Positions 7,787-16,012 of a DNA stretch of 64,000 nucleotides are shown piece by piece; within the stretch, counting starts at the first letter, position 1, and each line of letters opens with the position of its first letter. The notes beneath the pieces were generated by a model that worked only from the letters and a program-made list of their open reading frames with translations, had not been told where the DNA came from and made no database searches. Source of the stretch: CAZSAT01 sp964604675 (GTDB lineage Bacteria; Myxococcota_A; UBA796; CAJQPC01); NCBI GenBank assembly GCA_964604675.1, contig CAZSAT010000002.1:1-64000 (forward strand), in the 5' to 3' direction. Both the position numbers and the translations under genes were made by a program.

Positions 7787-8665
7787 ATGCACACCGGCAA
7801 GATGGGCTCTGCGAGCCTGCTCATCGCGCTCACCGCGCTCACGTCGCCCGCCCTCGCGGCGGAGGGCGACCCGGCGTCGCTGTTGGGGCGTGGAAGCGCC
7901 GGACTGGCCGATCCGCGCGACAACGCCGGCATCCGACGGTGCATGGCCTGCGTGGTCCTCAGCGAGGAATACGTCGCGTCGTTGGACGTGGGGTTTCCGC
8001 CTGGCTGGCGGCTGGGAGGTTCCGCTCGCGACACCGAGAGTGGCGCTCTGGGTGCTGGCGTGATCTACACCCGCGACAGCTTCGAGGGTGCCCTCGACCT
8101 CGCTGACATGCCCGGCTGGGTGCTGCCCGACGCCGACCTGGACAACCCCACCATCGAACAGTCGGTCCGCGTCGGCCTGGGCTACGCCCTGCTCGAACGA
8201 CGGCTGGGCCTGGGACTCTCCGGCGTGTGGGACCGCCACGCGTCCGCGCTCACGCCCACCCAGAACACCTACGAGCTCGACGCCTCGCTCTCGGGTCGGG
8301 TGACCAACACGCTGATCCTGGGCGCCACGGCCCGCGAGCTGCTGCCCGAGGGCACCCGGGACCCGCTCTACGAGGTCGGGGCCTGGTGGGCGACCGGCGA
8401 GGTGATCGCCTTCGCCTTCGACGCCCAGTGGCAGGATCGCGCGGAGACCTTCGCGGGTGGACTCGGTGGTCGCGTGGGAGCGGAGCTCAACCTCGAGGAC
8501 GCCGTGGCCTTCCGGGGCGGCTTCGAGCAGCTCGGACAGGACCCCTCCGCGTTCGGCCTGGGCCTCGGCGTGCTCAGCGAAGCCGGTCGCCTGGACTACG
8601 GCTTCCGCTACGACCTGCTCGGCCAGCAGAGCTGGCACCAGCTCGGGCTGGTGTTGAACCTCTGA
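7787..8665 (+). CDS. Outer-membrane beta-barrel protein
   Basis: 292 residues with a signal peptide cleaved after ALA (SPALAAEGD, near residue 25). The mature part alternates short amphipathic strands with glycine-rich turns (GGLGGRVGAELNLEDAVAFRGG, LGLGLGVLSEAGRLDYGFRYDLL) and ends in LGLVLNL, a terminal strand compatible with BAM insertion. The layout resembles the PorV/FadL-like family in which the last repeats read GAEL...FRGGF and LDY.F.YDL, though I cannot assign a substrate. Two cysteines in RRCMAC near residue 49 are unusual for a barrel. It is transcribed away from dksA. Confidence 0.7.
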   Translation: MHTGKMGSASLLIALTALTSPALAAEGDPASLLGRGSAGLADPRDNAGIRRCMACVVLSEEYVASLDVGFPPGWRLGGSARDTESGALGAGVIYTRDSFEGALDLADMPGWVLPDADLDNPTIEQSVRVGLGYALLERRLGLGLSGVWDRHASALTPTQNTYELDASLSGRVTNTLILGATARELLPEGTRDPLYEVGAWWATGEVIAFAFDAQWQDRAETFAGGLGGRVGAELNLEDAVAFRGGFEQLGQDPSAFGLGLGVLSEAGRLDYGFRYDLLGQQSWHQLGLVLNL

Positions 8666-8678
8666 GGGGGCCGGGTCG

Positions 8679-9530
8679 CTACCGGTTCCGCTCGCGGAAC
8701 AGGCTGCGCAGGCGGGCCACCTCGACGGGGTGACCCGTGAAGAGCTCGAACGACACGGCGCCCTGGTGCAGCAGCATGCCCAGACCGTCGGAGACGCGCA
8801 GCCCCCGCTCTGCGCACGGAGCGAGCCCCGGCGGGTCCGTCATCCAGTAGTTCACGTCGCACCAGATGGCGCGCTCCCGGAGCCGCTCGAAGGGGAAGAG
8901 GTTCACGGCCGCGCGCGCGTCGCCGCCCAGGCAGTTCACGACCAGGTCGGCGCGGTCGACCACAGCGTCGAAGCCGTCGGGGTCGAGCGGGCCGCCGCGG
9001 AAGCTCGTGTGCAGCTGGCGCCGCTGCAGGTGGGCGGCCGAGGTCTCCGCGCGGGCGAGGGTGCGGTTCAGGAGGACCACCTCCCGCGCCCGGGCCGCGC
9101 CCATGGATGCGGCGACCGCCCGGCCGGCGCCGCCGGCTCCCAGCACGACGATCCGGCGCCCCCTCGGTCGGAAGCCGTGCTCTTCCTCGAGGGCCATCAC
9201 CAGGCCTTCCCCGTCGGTGTTGTAGCCCGTGAGGAACCCTTCGAGGTTCACCACGCAGTTCACGGCGCCAGCCTCGTCGCCGGCCACGGTCACCCGGTCG
9301 AGGTGGGGGAGGATGGCCTCCTTGAAGGGGATGGTGAGGTTCACGCCGCGCACGTCCAGGGTGCGGATGGCGTCGGCCACCTTGGCGCTGTCCTTCGGGT
9401 CGACGTCGAAGGCCAGGTAGACCGCGTCGAGCCCGAGCTCGGCGAAGAGCGTGGTGTGCATCTCCGGCGACAGCGAGTGCCGGACGGGGTGGCCGACGAG
9501 TCCGTAGACCAGGGTGTGGCCGGAGATCAC
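8679..9530 (-). CDS. aroE: Shikimate dehydrogenase
   Basis: 283 residues. AroE reduces 3-dehydroshikimate to shikimate with NADPH in aromatic amino acid synthesis. Visible signatures are the shikimate-binding HSLSPEMH near residue 15, NLTIPFKEA with the catalytic Lys near 70, GYNTDGEG near 92, the Rossmann loop GAGGAGRAVA near 130 and LNRT near 155. The C-terminus has DGLGMLLHQGAVSFELFTG, the usual closing helix. The GTG start at 9530 overlaps the ribF stop as GTGA, so the two are co-transcribed and probably translationally coupled. Confidence 0.95.
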   Translation of the reverse strand: MISGHTLVYGLVGHPVRHSLSPEMHTTLFAELGLDAVYLAFDVDPKDSAKVADAIRTLDVRGVNLTIPFKEAILPHLDRVTVAGDEAGAVNCVVNLEGFLTGYNTDGEGLVMALEEEHGFRPRGRRIVVLGAGGAGRAVAASMGAARAREVVLLNRTLARAETSAAHLQRRQLHTSFRGGPLDPDGFDAVVDRADLVVNCLGGDARAAVNLFPFERLRERAIWCDVNYWMTDPPGLAPCAERGLRVSDGLGMLLHQGAVSFELFTGHPVEVARLRSLFRERNR

Positions 9531-10444
9531 TCCAGGGCCCGTCGCGCCTGGGCCACATCCTGGGTGATCTGCGCGACCAGGGCGGGGTGCCCGTCGAAGC
9601 GTTGCTCGCTCCGCAGGCGTTGGATGAAGCGCACCCGGACCCGCTGGTCGTAGAGGTCGCCTTCGAAGTCCAGCACGTGGACCTCGACGCCGAAGGTGCG
9701 CCCCTCGAAGGTGGGACGCACGCCGAGGTTCGCGACGGCCGGCAGCCACGTGTCGCCCAGCTGCAGCTGGGCCGCGTACACCCCGCGCGCGGGGAGCAGC
9801 TCGGCTTCGGGCACGACGTTCGCGGTGGGGAAGCCCAGGCCTCGGCCGAGGCCGGCGCCGTGCGACACGGTGCCCGCGAAGCCGTACGGGCGACCCAACA
9901 AGCGACCGGCGGCCGCGACCTCGCCGTTGGCCACGAGCTCCCGGATGCGCGAGGAGGACGCGGTGCGGCCGTCGACCTCCAGCGCGCCGACCTGCTCGAG
10001 CGGCAGATCGGGGAAGGCCGCCTTCACGGTGTCGATGTTGCCGGCCCGCCCCTTGCCGAAGCGGAAGTCGTGGCCGACGACGAGGCGGGACGGGCGGAGC
10101 CGGGTGGCGAGCACCGTGTCGAGGAACCAGGCGGGCGGTTGCTCGGCGAAGTGGAGGTCGAAGCGCTCGACCACCACCTGGTCGATGCCCAGGGCCCCGA
10201 GCCGCTCCACCTTCTCGTCGATGCCGAGGATGCGCGGGGGCCGCCGTTCGGGCTCGAGCACGGCCCGCGGTGGCGGCTCGAAGGTGAACGCACACGCGGG
10301 CACGCCATGCTCCCGGGCCGACGCGACCACACGCTCCACCAGGTGGGCGTGGCCGACGTGCACCCCGTCGAAGTTCCCGATCGTGAGCACGGGGCCCGGG
10401 TCGGATGCGGGGTAGGCGTCGGAGCCCTGGAACAGGAGCGGCAT
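9527..10444 (-). CDS. ribF: Bifunctional riboflavin kinase/FAD synthetase
   Basis: 305 residues, the usual length. RibF turns riboflavin into FMN and then FAD. The N-terminal nucleotidyltransferase domain carries TIGNFDGVHVGH near residues 22 to 33 and VVGHDFRFGKGRAGN near 122. The C-terminal kinase domain has LGFPTANV near residue 200 and GVYAAQL. The first gene of a ribF-aroE pair. It faces the binding-protein gene across 31 bases; TAAGCG lies seven bases before its ATG and no Shine-Dalgarno sequence is obvious. Confidence 0.96.
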   Translation of the reverse strand: MPLLFQGSDAYPASDPGPVLTIGNFDGVHVGHAHLVERVVASAREHGVPACAFTFEPPPRAVLEPERRPPRILGIDEKVERLGALGIDQVVVERFDLHFAEQPPAWFLDTVLATRLRPSRLVVGHDFRFGKGRAGNIDTVKAAFPDLPLEQVGALEVDGRTASSSRIRELVANGEVAAAGRLLGRPYGFAGTVSHGAGLGRGLGFPTANVVPEAELLPARGVYAAQLQLGDTWLPAVANLGVRPTFEGRTFGVEVHVLDFEGDLYDQRVRVRFIQRLRSEQRFDGHPALVAQITQDVAQARRALE

Positions 10445-10451
10445 GGTCTGC

Positions 10452-10469
10452 CGCTTATCCCGTTAGAGC
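10452..10469. promoter_or_regulatory. Divergent -10-like hexamers between ribF and the binding-protein gene
   Basis: Minus strand: TAAGCG (10452..10457), seven bases before the ribF ATG. Plus strand: TAGAGC (10464..10469), six bases before the ATG of the binding protein. The whole intergenic region is 31 bases, so leaders are at most a few bases long. Both hexamers are weaker matches to TANNNT than those elsewhere. Confidence 0.4.
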
Positions 10470-10475
10470 GGCCGG

Positions 10476-12089
10476 ATGATGCTCTCGCTCCTGCTCGCCT
10501 GCTCCTCGTCTCCCGAACCCGGGGTCGAAGGCCCCGAGCAGCCGACCGCCGTGGGACCGGTGGACGGCGACACCCTCGTCACCGCCATCCCCTTCGACCC
10601 GGGCAGCCTGAACCCGCTGGTCGCGCCCTACGCCTTGTCCGGGGTCTACATCGGGGCCACCCAGCTGGGGCTGGTGGAGCGGGAGGTGACCGAGACGGGG
10701 CTGGGCTGGCGACCGGCACTGGCCAAGAGCTGGAGCTGGTCCGAGGACGGGAGGTCGCTCACCTACGAGCTCCACCCCGACCTCGTCTGGTCCGACGGCA
10801 CGCCGATGACCACCGACGACCTGCTCTTCACCATGGAGCTCATCGCCGACGCGGCGGTGGCGTCGAACTGGCACAGCGACGCCGAGCAGATCGAGCGCAT
10901 CGAGGTGGTGGACGCCGACACGGTCACCTTCCACTTCGTCCACGCCGGCAACAAGCTGCTCCTGCAGGGCACCACCTTCCGGGAGTGGGTGCCCAAGCAC
11001 GTGCTGGCCGACGCGGATCGCGGCACCATCCGCGGGCACGCCTACAGCCGGCAGCCGCTGGCCAGCGGCGCCTGGCGCGTGGACAGCTGGACGGCCGACG
11101 AGAAGCTGGTCCTGGTGCCGAACGAGGCGAGCTCGGTGCGCCCGAAGCCACGCCTCGACCGCATCGTGACCAAGGTCGTTCCGGAGTACGCCACGCGGCT
11201 CATCGAGCTGCAGAACGGTGCGGTGGACCTGGTCACCAACCTCGAGGTGCACGACCTCCCCGACCTCAGGGCGGACTACCCGGACATCCGGCTCATCCGC
11301 ACCGAAGCCGACGGCATGCAGTACCTGGGCTGGAACCTGCGCAAGGCCCCCTTCGACGAGCTCGCGGTGCGCACGGCGCTGGCCCAGGCGATCGACTCCG
11401 ACAAGCTGATCCAGGCGCTGTACGAGGCCGACGGCGAGCTCTATGCGCAGCCCTGCACCGGCACCATCGGTCCGAACCTGGGCGGCTACGTGGCCGACAT
11501 CGAGCCGATCGCCCACGACGTGCAGGCGGCCCGAGCCGCCCTGGCCGCCGCGGGGTTCGGCGACGACAACGGCGACGGGGTGCTCGACCGAGGCGGTGAG
11601 GCCTTCCAGTTCTCGGTGCTCGTGCAGAACGGCTACCCGACCCTGGAGTCGCTGGCCGTGCGCATCCAGGCCATGCTTGCCGACGTGGGCGTGACGATGG
11701 AGATCCAGATGCTCGAGCCCAACCGCTTCAGCCAGCTCGCCCGCGAGCACGACTTCGACGCCATCCTCTGGGGCTTCGGCAACAACCCGAAGATCGACCC
11801 CTACATCCAGTGGCACTCCGAGGGGCAGTACAACTGGATGGGCTACGCCGACCCGGAGACCGATGCCCTCATCGAGCGGTACCGCGCCGAGCCGGATCTC
11901 GAGAAGGGCAAGCTCCTCGTGCAGGAGATCCAGCGCCGGGTCTACGCTGCGCAACCGGCGGCGTTCCTGTTCTGGGAGGACGGCGTGAGCGGCGTGCACG
12001 AGCGCTTCGAGGACGTGGCCTTCAACACCTTCACCTTCCTCTTCGAGTCCGAGGCGTGGTGGGTGCCGGCCGAGAAGCAGAAGTACTGA
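10476..12089 (+). CDS. Family 5 (oligopeptide/nickel-type) ABC-transporter substrate-binding lipoprotein
   Basis: 537 residues. A short signal peptide ends in the lipobox LLLACSS, so the mature protein is tethered by a lipidated Cys. The sequence has the hallmarks of DppA/OppA-like binding proteins: TLVTAIPFDPGSLNPL, GLVEREV, WRPALAKSWSWSEDGRSLTYEL, LVWSDGTPMTTDDLLFTMELI, and LRKAPFDELAVRTALAQAIDSDKLI. Its ligand is probably a peptide or similar small molecule. No permease or ATPase genes lie beside it, so the partners must be elsewhere. It converges on the receiver-EAL gene with six bases between stops. Confidence 0.9.
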   Translation: MMLSLLLACSSSPEPGVEGPEQPTAVGPVDGDTLVTAIPFDPGSLNPLVAPYALSGVYIGATQLGLVEREVTETGLGWRPALAKSWSWSEDGRSLTYELHPDLVWSDGTPMTTDDLLFTMELIADAAVASNWHSDAEQIERIEVVDADTVTFHFVHAGNKLLLQGTTFREWVPKHVLADADRGTIRGHAYSRQPLASGAWRVDSWTADEKLVLVPNEASSVRPKPRLDRIVTKVVPEYATRLIELQNGAVDLVTNLEVHDLPDLRADYPDIRLIRTEADGMQYLGWNLRKAPFDELAVRTALAQAIDSDKLIQALYEADGELYAQPCTGTIGPNLGGYVADIEPIAHDVQAARAALAAAGFGDDNGDGVLDRGGEAFQFSVLVQNGYPTLESLAVRIQAMLADVGVTMEIQMLEPNRFSQLAREHDFDAILWGFGNNPKIDPYIQWHSEGQYNWMGYADPETDALIERYRAEPDLEKGKLLVQEIQRRVYAAQPAAFLFWEDGVSGVHERFEDVAFNTFTFLFESEAWWVPAEKQKY

Positions 12090-12095
12090 GCGCGC

Positions 12096-13247
12096 TCAGC
12101 CCGCCTGCTTCTTCTGGGCGCTCTTCGGGACCCACAGCTGGGGCTTGCCGAAGTGGTAGCCCTGCACCAGGTGGCTGCCGCAGGCGCGCAGGGTCTCGGC
12201 CTCGGTGCCCGTCTCGACACCTTCTGCGAGCAGCACCGAGTCGGTGGCCTCGGCGAAGCGGGCCAGCAGGTCGACCAGGCGCTGCTTCCGGGGGGTCTGG
12301 TCCACGTCGCGCACGATGCTCATGTCGACCTTGATGTAGGTCGGCTGCAGGTCCGCCAGGATGCAGAGGGAGTTGTAGCCGCTGCCCAGGTCGTCGACCG
12401 CGATCTTGAAGCCGGTGTCCTGCAGCCGGTCGATCATCTTCTCCCAGTCCTCGATGCTCGAGAGCTTGCTGCGCTCGGTGATCTCGATGGCCACGCGGCT
12501 CGCGTAGGGCACCACCGGCGCGAGTGCGTGCTCGAGCAGCTTGGGGTCGCCCAGGGAGTCGGGGTGCAGGTTCAGGAAGAGCCGGAGGTGCTCGGGGAGC
12601 TCCTCGAGGATGGCGGCGGCGCGCTCGCTGACGATCCGGGCCAGGGGGTCGAGGCCGCCCACGCGCTCGGCCACGCCGAGCACGGGCAGGGGACCGTTGA
12701 GCACCGGGTGCGTGCTCCGGAGGAGCGCCTCGTAGCCGTAGAGCTCCTCGGAGTTGGCGTCGAGGATCGGCTGGAGCGCGAGCTGAAGCATGTCGCTGTT
12801 CAGGCACTCCTCGAACATCTTGCGGTCGCGGTACAGCGTGACCTTGCGCTGGGCCTGCAGCGCCTTCTCCATCTCGCGCGCCGAGTCGTAGGCGTCTTCC
12901 AACAGCGCGACCAGGTGGTCGGGCTCGAAGGGCTTCTGGACCACGCGCAGGATCTCCCCGCGGTTCACGGCGGCCACGACCACCGGGAACTCGGCTCGGC
13001 CGGTCATCAGGACCCGGATGCAGCCGGGTTGACCGGTCCTGAGATCGCTGAGCACGCGGAGTCCGTCTCGACCGGGCATCTCGTAGTCGACGATCGCGAT
13101 GTCGAAGGCGTGCTCGTCGGCCTGCCGCAGGGCTTCCTCCCCGTCCGCTGCGCCGACGACATGGTACCCGCGACCGGTGAGCAGGCGGGTGACCGCCTGG
13201 CGGATCAGCCCATCGTCGTCGACGACCAGGACTCGCTTCTGCCGCAT
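12096..13247 (-). CDS. Receiver-EAL protein (cyclic-di-GMP phosphodiesterase)
   Basis: 383 residues. Residues 1 to 120 form a response-regulator receiver: VVDDDG acidic pair, phosphoacceptor Asp in IVDYEMPG near 53, and VQKPF with the conserved Lys. A helical linker leads to an EAL domain from about residue 150. The catalytic set looks complete: YEALLR, LNLHP, EITER, VDDLGSGY, YIKVDMS and AEGVET. It should therefore hydrolyse c-di-GMP when its receiver is phosphorylated, influencing motility or surface behaviour. No cognate histidine kinase is adjacent. The start at 13247 has a strong GGGGAGA ribosome-binding site. Confidence 0.92.
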   Translation of the reverse strand: MRQKRVLVVDDDGLIRQAVTRLLTGRGYHVVGAADGEEALRQADEHAFDIAIVDYEMPGRDGLRVLSDLRTGQPGCIRVLMTGRAEFPVVVAAVNRGEILRVVQKPFEPDHLVALLEDAYDSAREMEKALQAQRKVTLYRDRKMFEECLNSDMLQLALQPILDANSEELYGYEALLRSTHPVLNGPLPVLGVAERVGGLDPLARIVSERAAAILEELPEHLRLFLNLHPDSLGDPKLLEHALAPVVPYASRVAIEITERSKLSSIEDWEKMIDRLQDTGFKIAVDDLGSGYNSLCILADLQPTYIKVDMSIVRDVDQTPRKQRLVDLLARFAEATDSVLLAEGVETGTEAETLRACGSHLVQGYHFGKPQLWVPKSAQKKQAG

Positions 13248-13371
13248 GCTTTCTCCCCGAGTGAGTGGACCCCGTGGGTCGTTGCCTCCCTCAGCCCATC
13301 GGATCGAACGCGCCCGGGCGTTAGCGGACGCTGGCCGGATAGGATCGGGCGCTGCTGCACGCGGAGGCACG

Positions 13372-14598
13372 ATGCCGAGGGTCCTGATCGCCGACAAGCT
13401 CGCCGAGGTGGCGCGGACGCGCCTCCAGGAGGCCGGCTGCGAGGTCATCTGGGCGCCGTCCGTGAAGGACGAAGCGCTGGTCTCGGCCCTCGACGAGCAC
13501 GATCCCGAGGTCCTGGTGGTGCGCTCCACCAAGGTGCGTGCCGAGCACTTCTCGGCCGCGCGGAGCCTGGCGCTGGTCGTGCGCGCCGGGGCCGGCGTCA
13601 ACACGATCGACCTGGCGGCCGCGAGCACCTCGGGCGTGTTCGTGTCAAACTGCCCGGGCACGAACTCGGTCGCTGTGGCGGAGCTGGCGTGGGCGCACAT
13701 CCTGAACGCCGACCGGCGCGTCGCGGATGGCGTGGCCGACCTCCGGGCAGGTCGGTGGAAGAAGAAGATCTACGGCAAGGCGAACGGCCTGTACGGCCGC
13801 ACCCTCGGGGTGCTGGGCATGGGGGCCATCGCCCAGGAGGTCGTGAAGCGCGCGCAGGGCTTCGGCATGCCCGTGGTGGCGTGGAGCCGCTCGCTCACCG
13901 ACGAGGCTGCCCTGCGCCTGGGCGTGCAGCGCATGGACAGCGCGGTCGACGTAGCGCGGCGGGCCGATGTGCTCACCGTGCACCTGGCGGCCACCCCCGC
14001 CACGCGAGGCTTCGTCGGGCCGGCGATCTTCGACGCCTTGCCCCAGGGCGCCATCTTCGTGAACACCTCGCGCGGGGAGGTGGTGGACGAGCAGGCTCTG
14101 GTGAAGTCGGTCACCGAACGCGGGCTTCGAGCGGGCCTCGACGTGTACCAGGGCGAGCCCGCGGCGGACGGTGACTGGAGCACCCCCCTGGCGGCGCTGG
14201 ACGGGGTCTACGGCACGCACCACATCGGCGCCAGCACCGAACAGGCCCAGGAGTCGGTGGCTTCCGAGGCGTGCCGCGTGGTGCTCGCGTTCGTCACGGT
14301 TGGCGACGCCCCGAACTGTGTGAACCTCGCCGACCGCACGCCGGCCACCCACCTGATGGTCGTGCGGCACGCCGACGAGGTCGGGGTGCTCGCGCGGGTG
14401 CTGAACCTGCTCCGCGAGGCCGGGATCAACGTGGCCAAGATGCAGAACATCATCTTCGCCGGGCCGGACGGCGGCGCAGGCGGCGCGGCCTGCGCACGGA
14501 TAGAGCTGGTGGGTGTACCCCCGGCGTCCGTGGTGGACCGTCTGCGGCGTGCCGACCCCATCTTCGACGTGAAGCTCGTCTCCTTGGAGGACGCGTGA
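13372..14598 (+). CDS. serA: D-3-phosphoglycerate dehydrogenase
   Basis: 408 residues. SerA oxidises 3-phosphoglycerate with NAD as the first step of serine synthesis. The substrate domain includes VRAGAGVNTIDL. The Rossmann loop is LGMGAIAQEV near residue 148. Catalytic residues are seen in NTSRGEVVDEQAL (Arg), DVYQGEP (Glu) and THHIGAST (His). From about residue 325 an ACT-like regulatory domain starts (LMVVRHADEVGVLARVLNLL), which may sense serine. ATG at 13372 with GCGGAGG nine bases upstream. A TAGGAT hexamer near 13340 could serve as -10 of a normal leadered promoter. The serC start overlaps its stop. Confidence 0.95.
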   Translation: MPRVLIADKLAEVARTRLQEAGCEVIWAPSVKDEALVSALDEHDPEVLVVRSTKVRAEHFSAARSLALVVRAGAGVNTIDLAAASTSGVFVSNCPGTNSVAVAELAWAHILNADRRVADGVADLRAGRWKKKIYGKANGLYGRTLGVLGMGAIAQEVVKRAQGFGMPVVAWSRSLTDEAALRLGVQRMDSAVDVARRADVLTVHLAATPATRGFVGPAIFDALPQGAIFVNTSRGEVVDEQALVKSVTERGLRAGLDVYQGEPAADGDWSTPLAALDGVYGTHHIGASTEQAQESVASEACRVVLAFVTVGDAPNCVNLADRTPATHLMVVRHADEVGVLARVLNLLREAGINVAKMQNIIFAGPDGGAGGAACARIELVGVPPASVVDRLRRADPIFDVKLVSLEDA

Positions 14599-15683
14599 GC
14601 GACCTGCCGCACGGCCGCATCCACAACTTCTCCGCGGGGCCGGCCGCCTTGCCGCTCGAGGTGCTCGAGGAGCTCCCGCCGGGCCTGATGAACCTCGGCG
14701 GGGGTGTGGGCATCCTCGAGATGAGCCACCGTGGGGCCACCTTCGACGCCATCCTGCGCCGGGCCGAGGCGCTGATGAAGAAGCTGCTCGGCCTGCCCGA
14801 CGACTACGAGGTGCTCTTCCTCCAGGGCGGCGCCAGCCTGCAGTTCCTGATGCTGCCGATGAACCTGCTCCAGGGAGGCAGCGCCGACTACCTCGGCACC
14901 GGCGCGTGGGCGTCCAAGGCCGTGAAGGAAGCCGCCCACAGCGGCAAGCCGCGCCTGGCCTGGGACGGCGCCAGCGAGGGCTATCGGCGCTGCCCCACCA
15001 GCTGGGACGCCGACCCCGACGCGGTCTACACCCACTTCACGTCGAACAACACCATCGCCGGAACCCAGTACGCCACCGTGCCCGACGTGGCCGGTCGGCT
15101 CGTCTGCGACGCGTCCAGCGACATCCTCTGCCGGGCCTGGGACTGGAAGCGCTGCGACGTGATCTACGCGGGAGCCCAGAAGAACCTCGGCCCGAGCGGC
15201 GTCACCATCGTCGTCCTCTCTCCGTGGGCCCAGGAGCGCGCCCGGGCCGTGCAGAAGCAGGTGCCCACGCAGCTCAGCTACTCGAACCACATCGACAAGG
15301 ACGGCCTGCTCAACACCCCCAACAGCTGGGGCGTCTGGGTGGCCGAGCGGGTGCTCTGCTGGATCGAGCGTCAGGGGCTCGAAGCGGTCGAGGCCGCCAA
15401 CCAGCGCAAGGCCGACACCCTGTACGCCCTGCTCGACGGCTCCGACTTCTTCCGGCCCCATGCCGACGTCGCGAGCCGCAGCCTGATGAACGTCACCTGG
15501 CGGCTCGCCGATCCCGCGCTCGAGCCGGTGATGGTCCAGGAGTCCCTGGCCGCTGGCCTGAGTGGGCTCAAGGGCCACCGCAGCGTGGGCGGCCTGCGCG
15601 CCAGCATCTACAACGCCGTCACCCAGGACGCGGTCGACGCCCTCGTCGACTTCCTCCGCCACTTCGAGAAGACCCATGGCTGA
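14595..15683 (+). CDS. serC: Phosphoserine aminotransferase
   Basis: 362 residues, the standard length. SerC converts 3-phosphohydroxypyruvate to phosphoserine with PLP, the second step of serine synthesis, and also serves vitamin B6 synthesis. Signatures are HNFSAGPAALPLEVLEE at the N-terminus, ISRG-like EMSHRGATFD, LFLQGGASLQF, the PLP-lysine segment VIYAGAQKNLGPSGVT near residue 195 and the Arg-containing end SVGGLRASIYNA. The GTG start at 14595 overlaps the serA stop as GTGA with GGAGG just upstream inside serA. The pair is translationally coupled. Confidence 0.97.
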   Translation: MSDLPHGRIHNFSAGPAALPLEVLEELPPGLMNLGGGVGILEMSHRGATFDAILRRAEALMKKLLGLPDDYEVLFLQGGASLQFLMLPMNLLQGGSADYLGTGAWASKAVKEAAHSGKPRLAWDGASEGYRRCPTSWDADPDAVYTHFTSNNTIAGTQYATVPDVAGRLVCDASSDILCRAWDWKRCDVIYAGAQKNLGPSGVTIVVLSPWAQERARAVQKQVPTQLSYSNHIDKDGLLNTPNSWGVWVAERVLCWIERQGLEAVEAANQRKADTLYALLDGSDFFRPHADVASRSLMNVTWRLADPALEPVMVQESLAAGLSGLKGHRSVGGLRASIYNAVTQDAVDALVDFLRHFEKTHG

Positions 15684-16008
15684 TCAGGATCTCCCCCAGG
15701 ACGAGCTCACCGACGAGCTCGAGGACGACGGTGTCGTCTGGCTCGAGGACGCCGAAGGCCAGGTCGTGGGCTTCGGGGTGCTCGGCGTGTTCGACCACCA
15801 GGGCCAGGACTACATCCTGCTGTCGCCCGTCGCCCAGCTCGAGGACGACGTGGAGTCCAAGGAGCCCCTCGACGTGATGATCATGCAGTACGACGTCGAC
15901 GACGTCGACGGCGCCGAGAGCTTCACGCCCATCGACGACGACGACCTGTTCGCAGCGCTGTCGGAGGTCGCCGAGCGCGCCCTCGAAGAGGCCGAGTCCG
16001 AGGCCTGA
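15676..16008 (+). CDS. Acidic DUF1292-like protein
   Basis: 110 residues, strongly acidic (many Asp and Glu at both ends). The middle reads YILLSPVAQLEDDVE and IMQYDVDD, close to the short DUF1292 family, whose function is unknown. The ATG lies inside the serC end, an eight-base overlap, so it is the third gene of the serine operon. Whether it has anything to do with serine is unclear; position alone suggests co-expression. Confidence 0.75.
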   Translation: MADQDLPQDELTDELEDDGVVWLEDAEGQVVGFGVLGVFDHQGQDYILLSPVAQLEDDVESKEPLDVMIMQYDVDDVDGAESFTPIDDDDLFAALSEVAERALEEAESEA

Positions 16009-16012
16009 TCGG

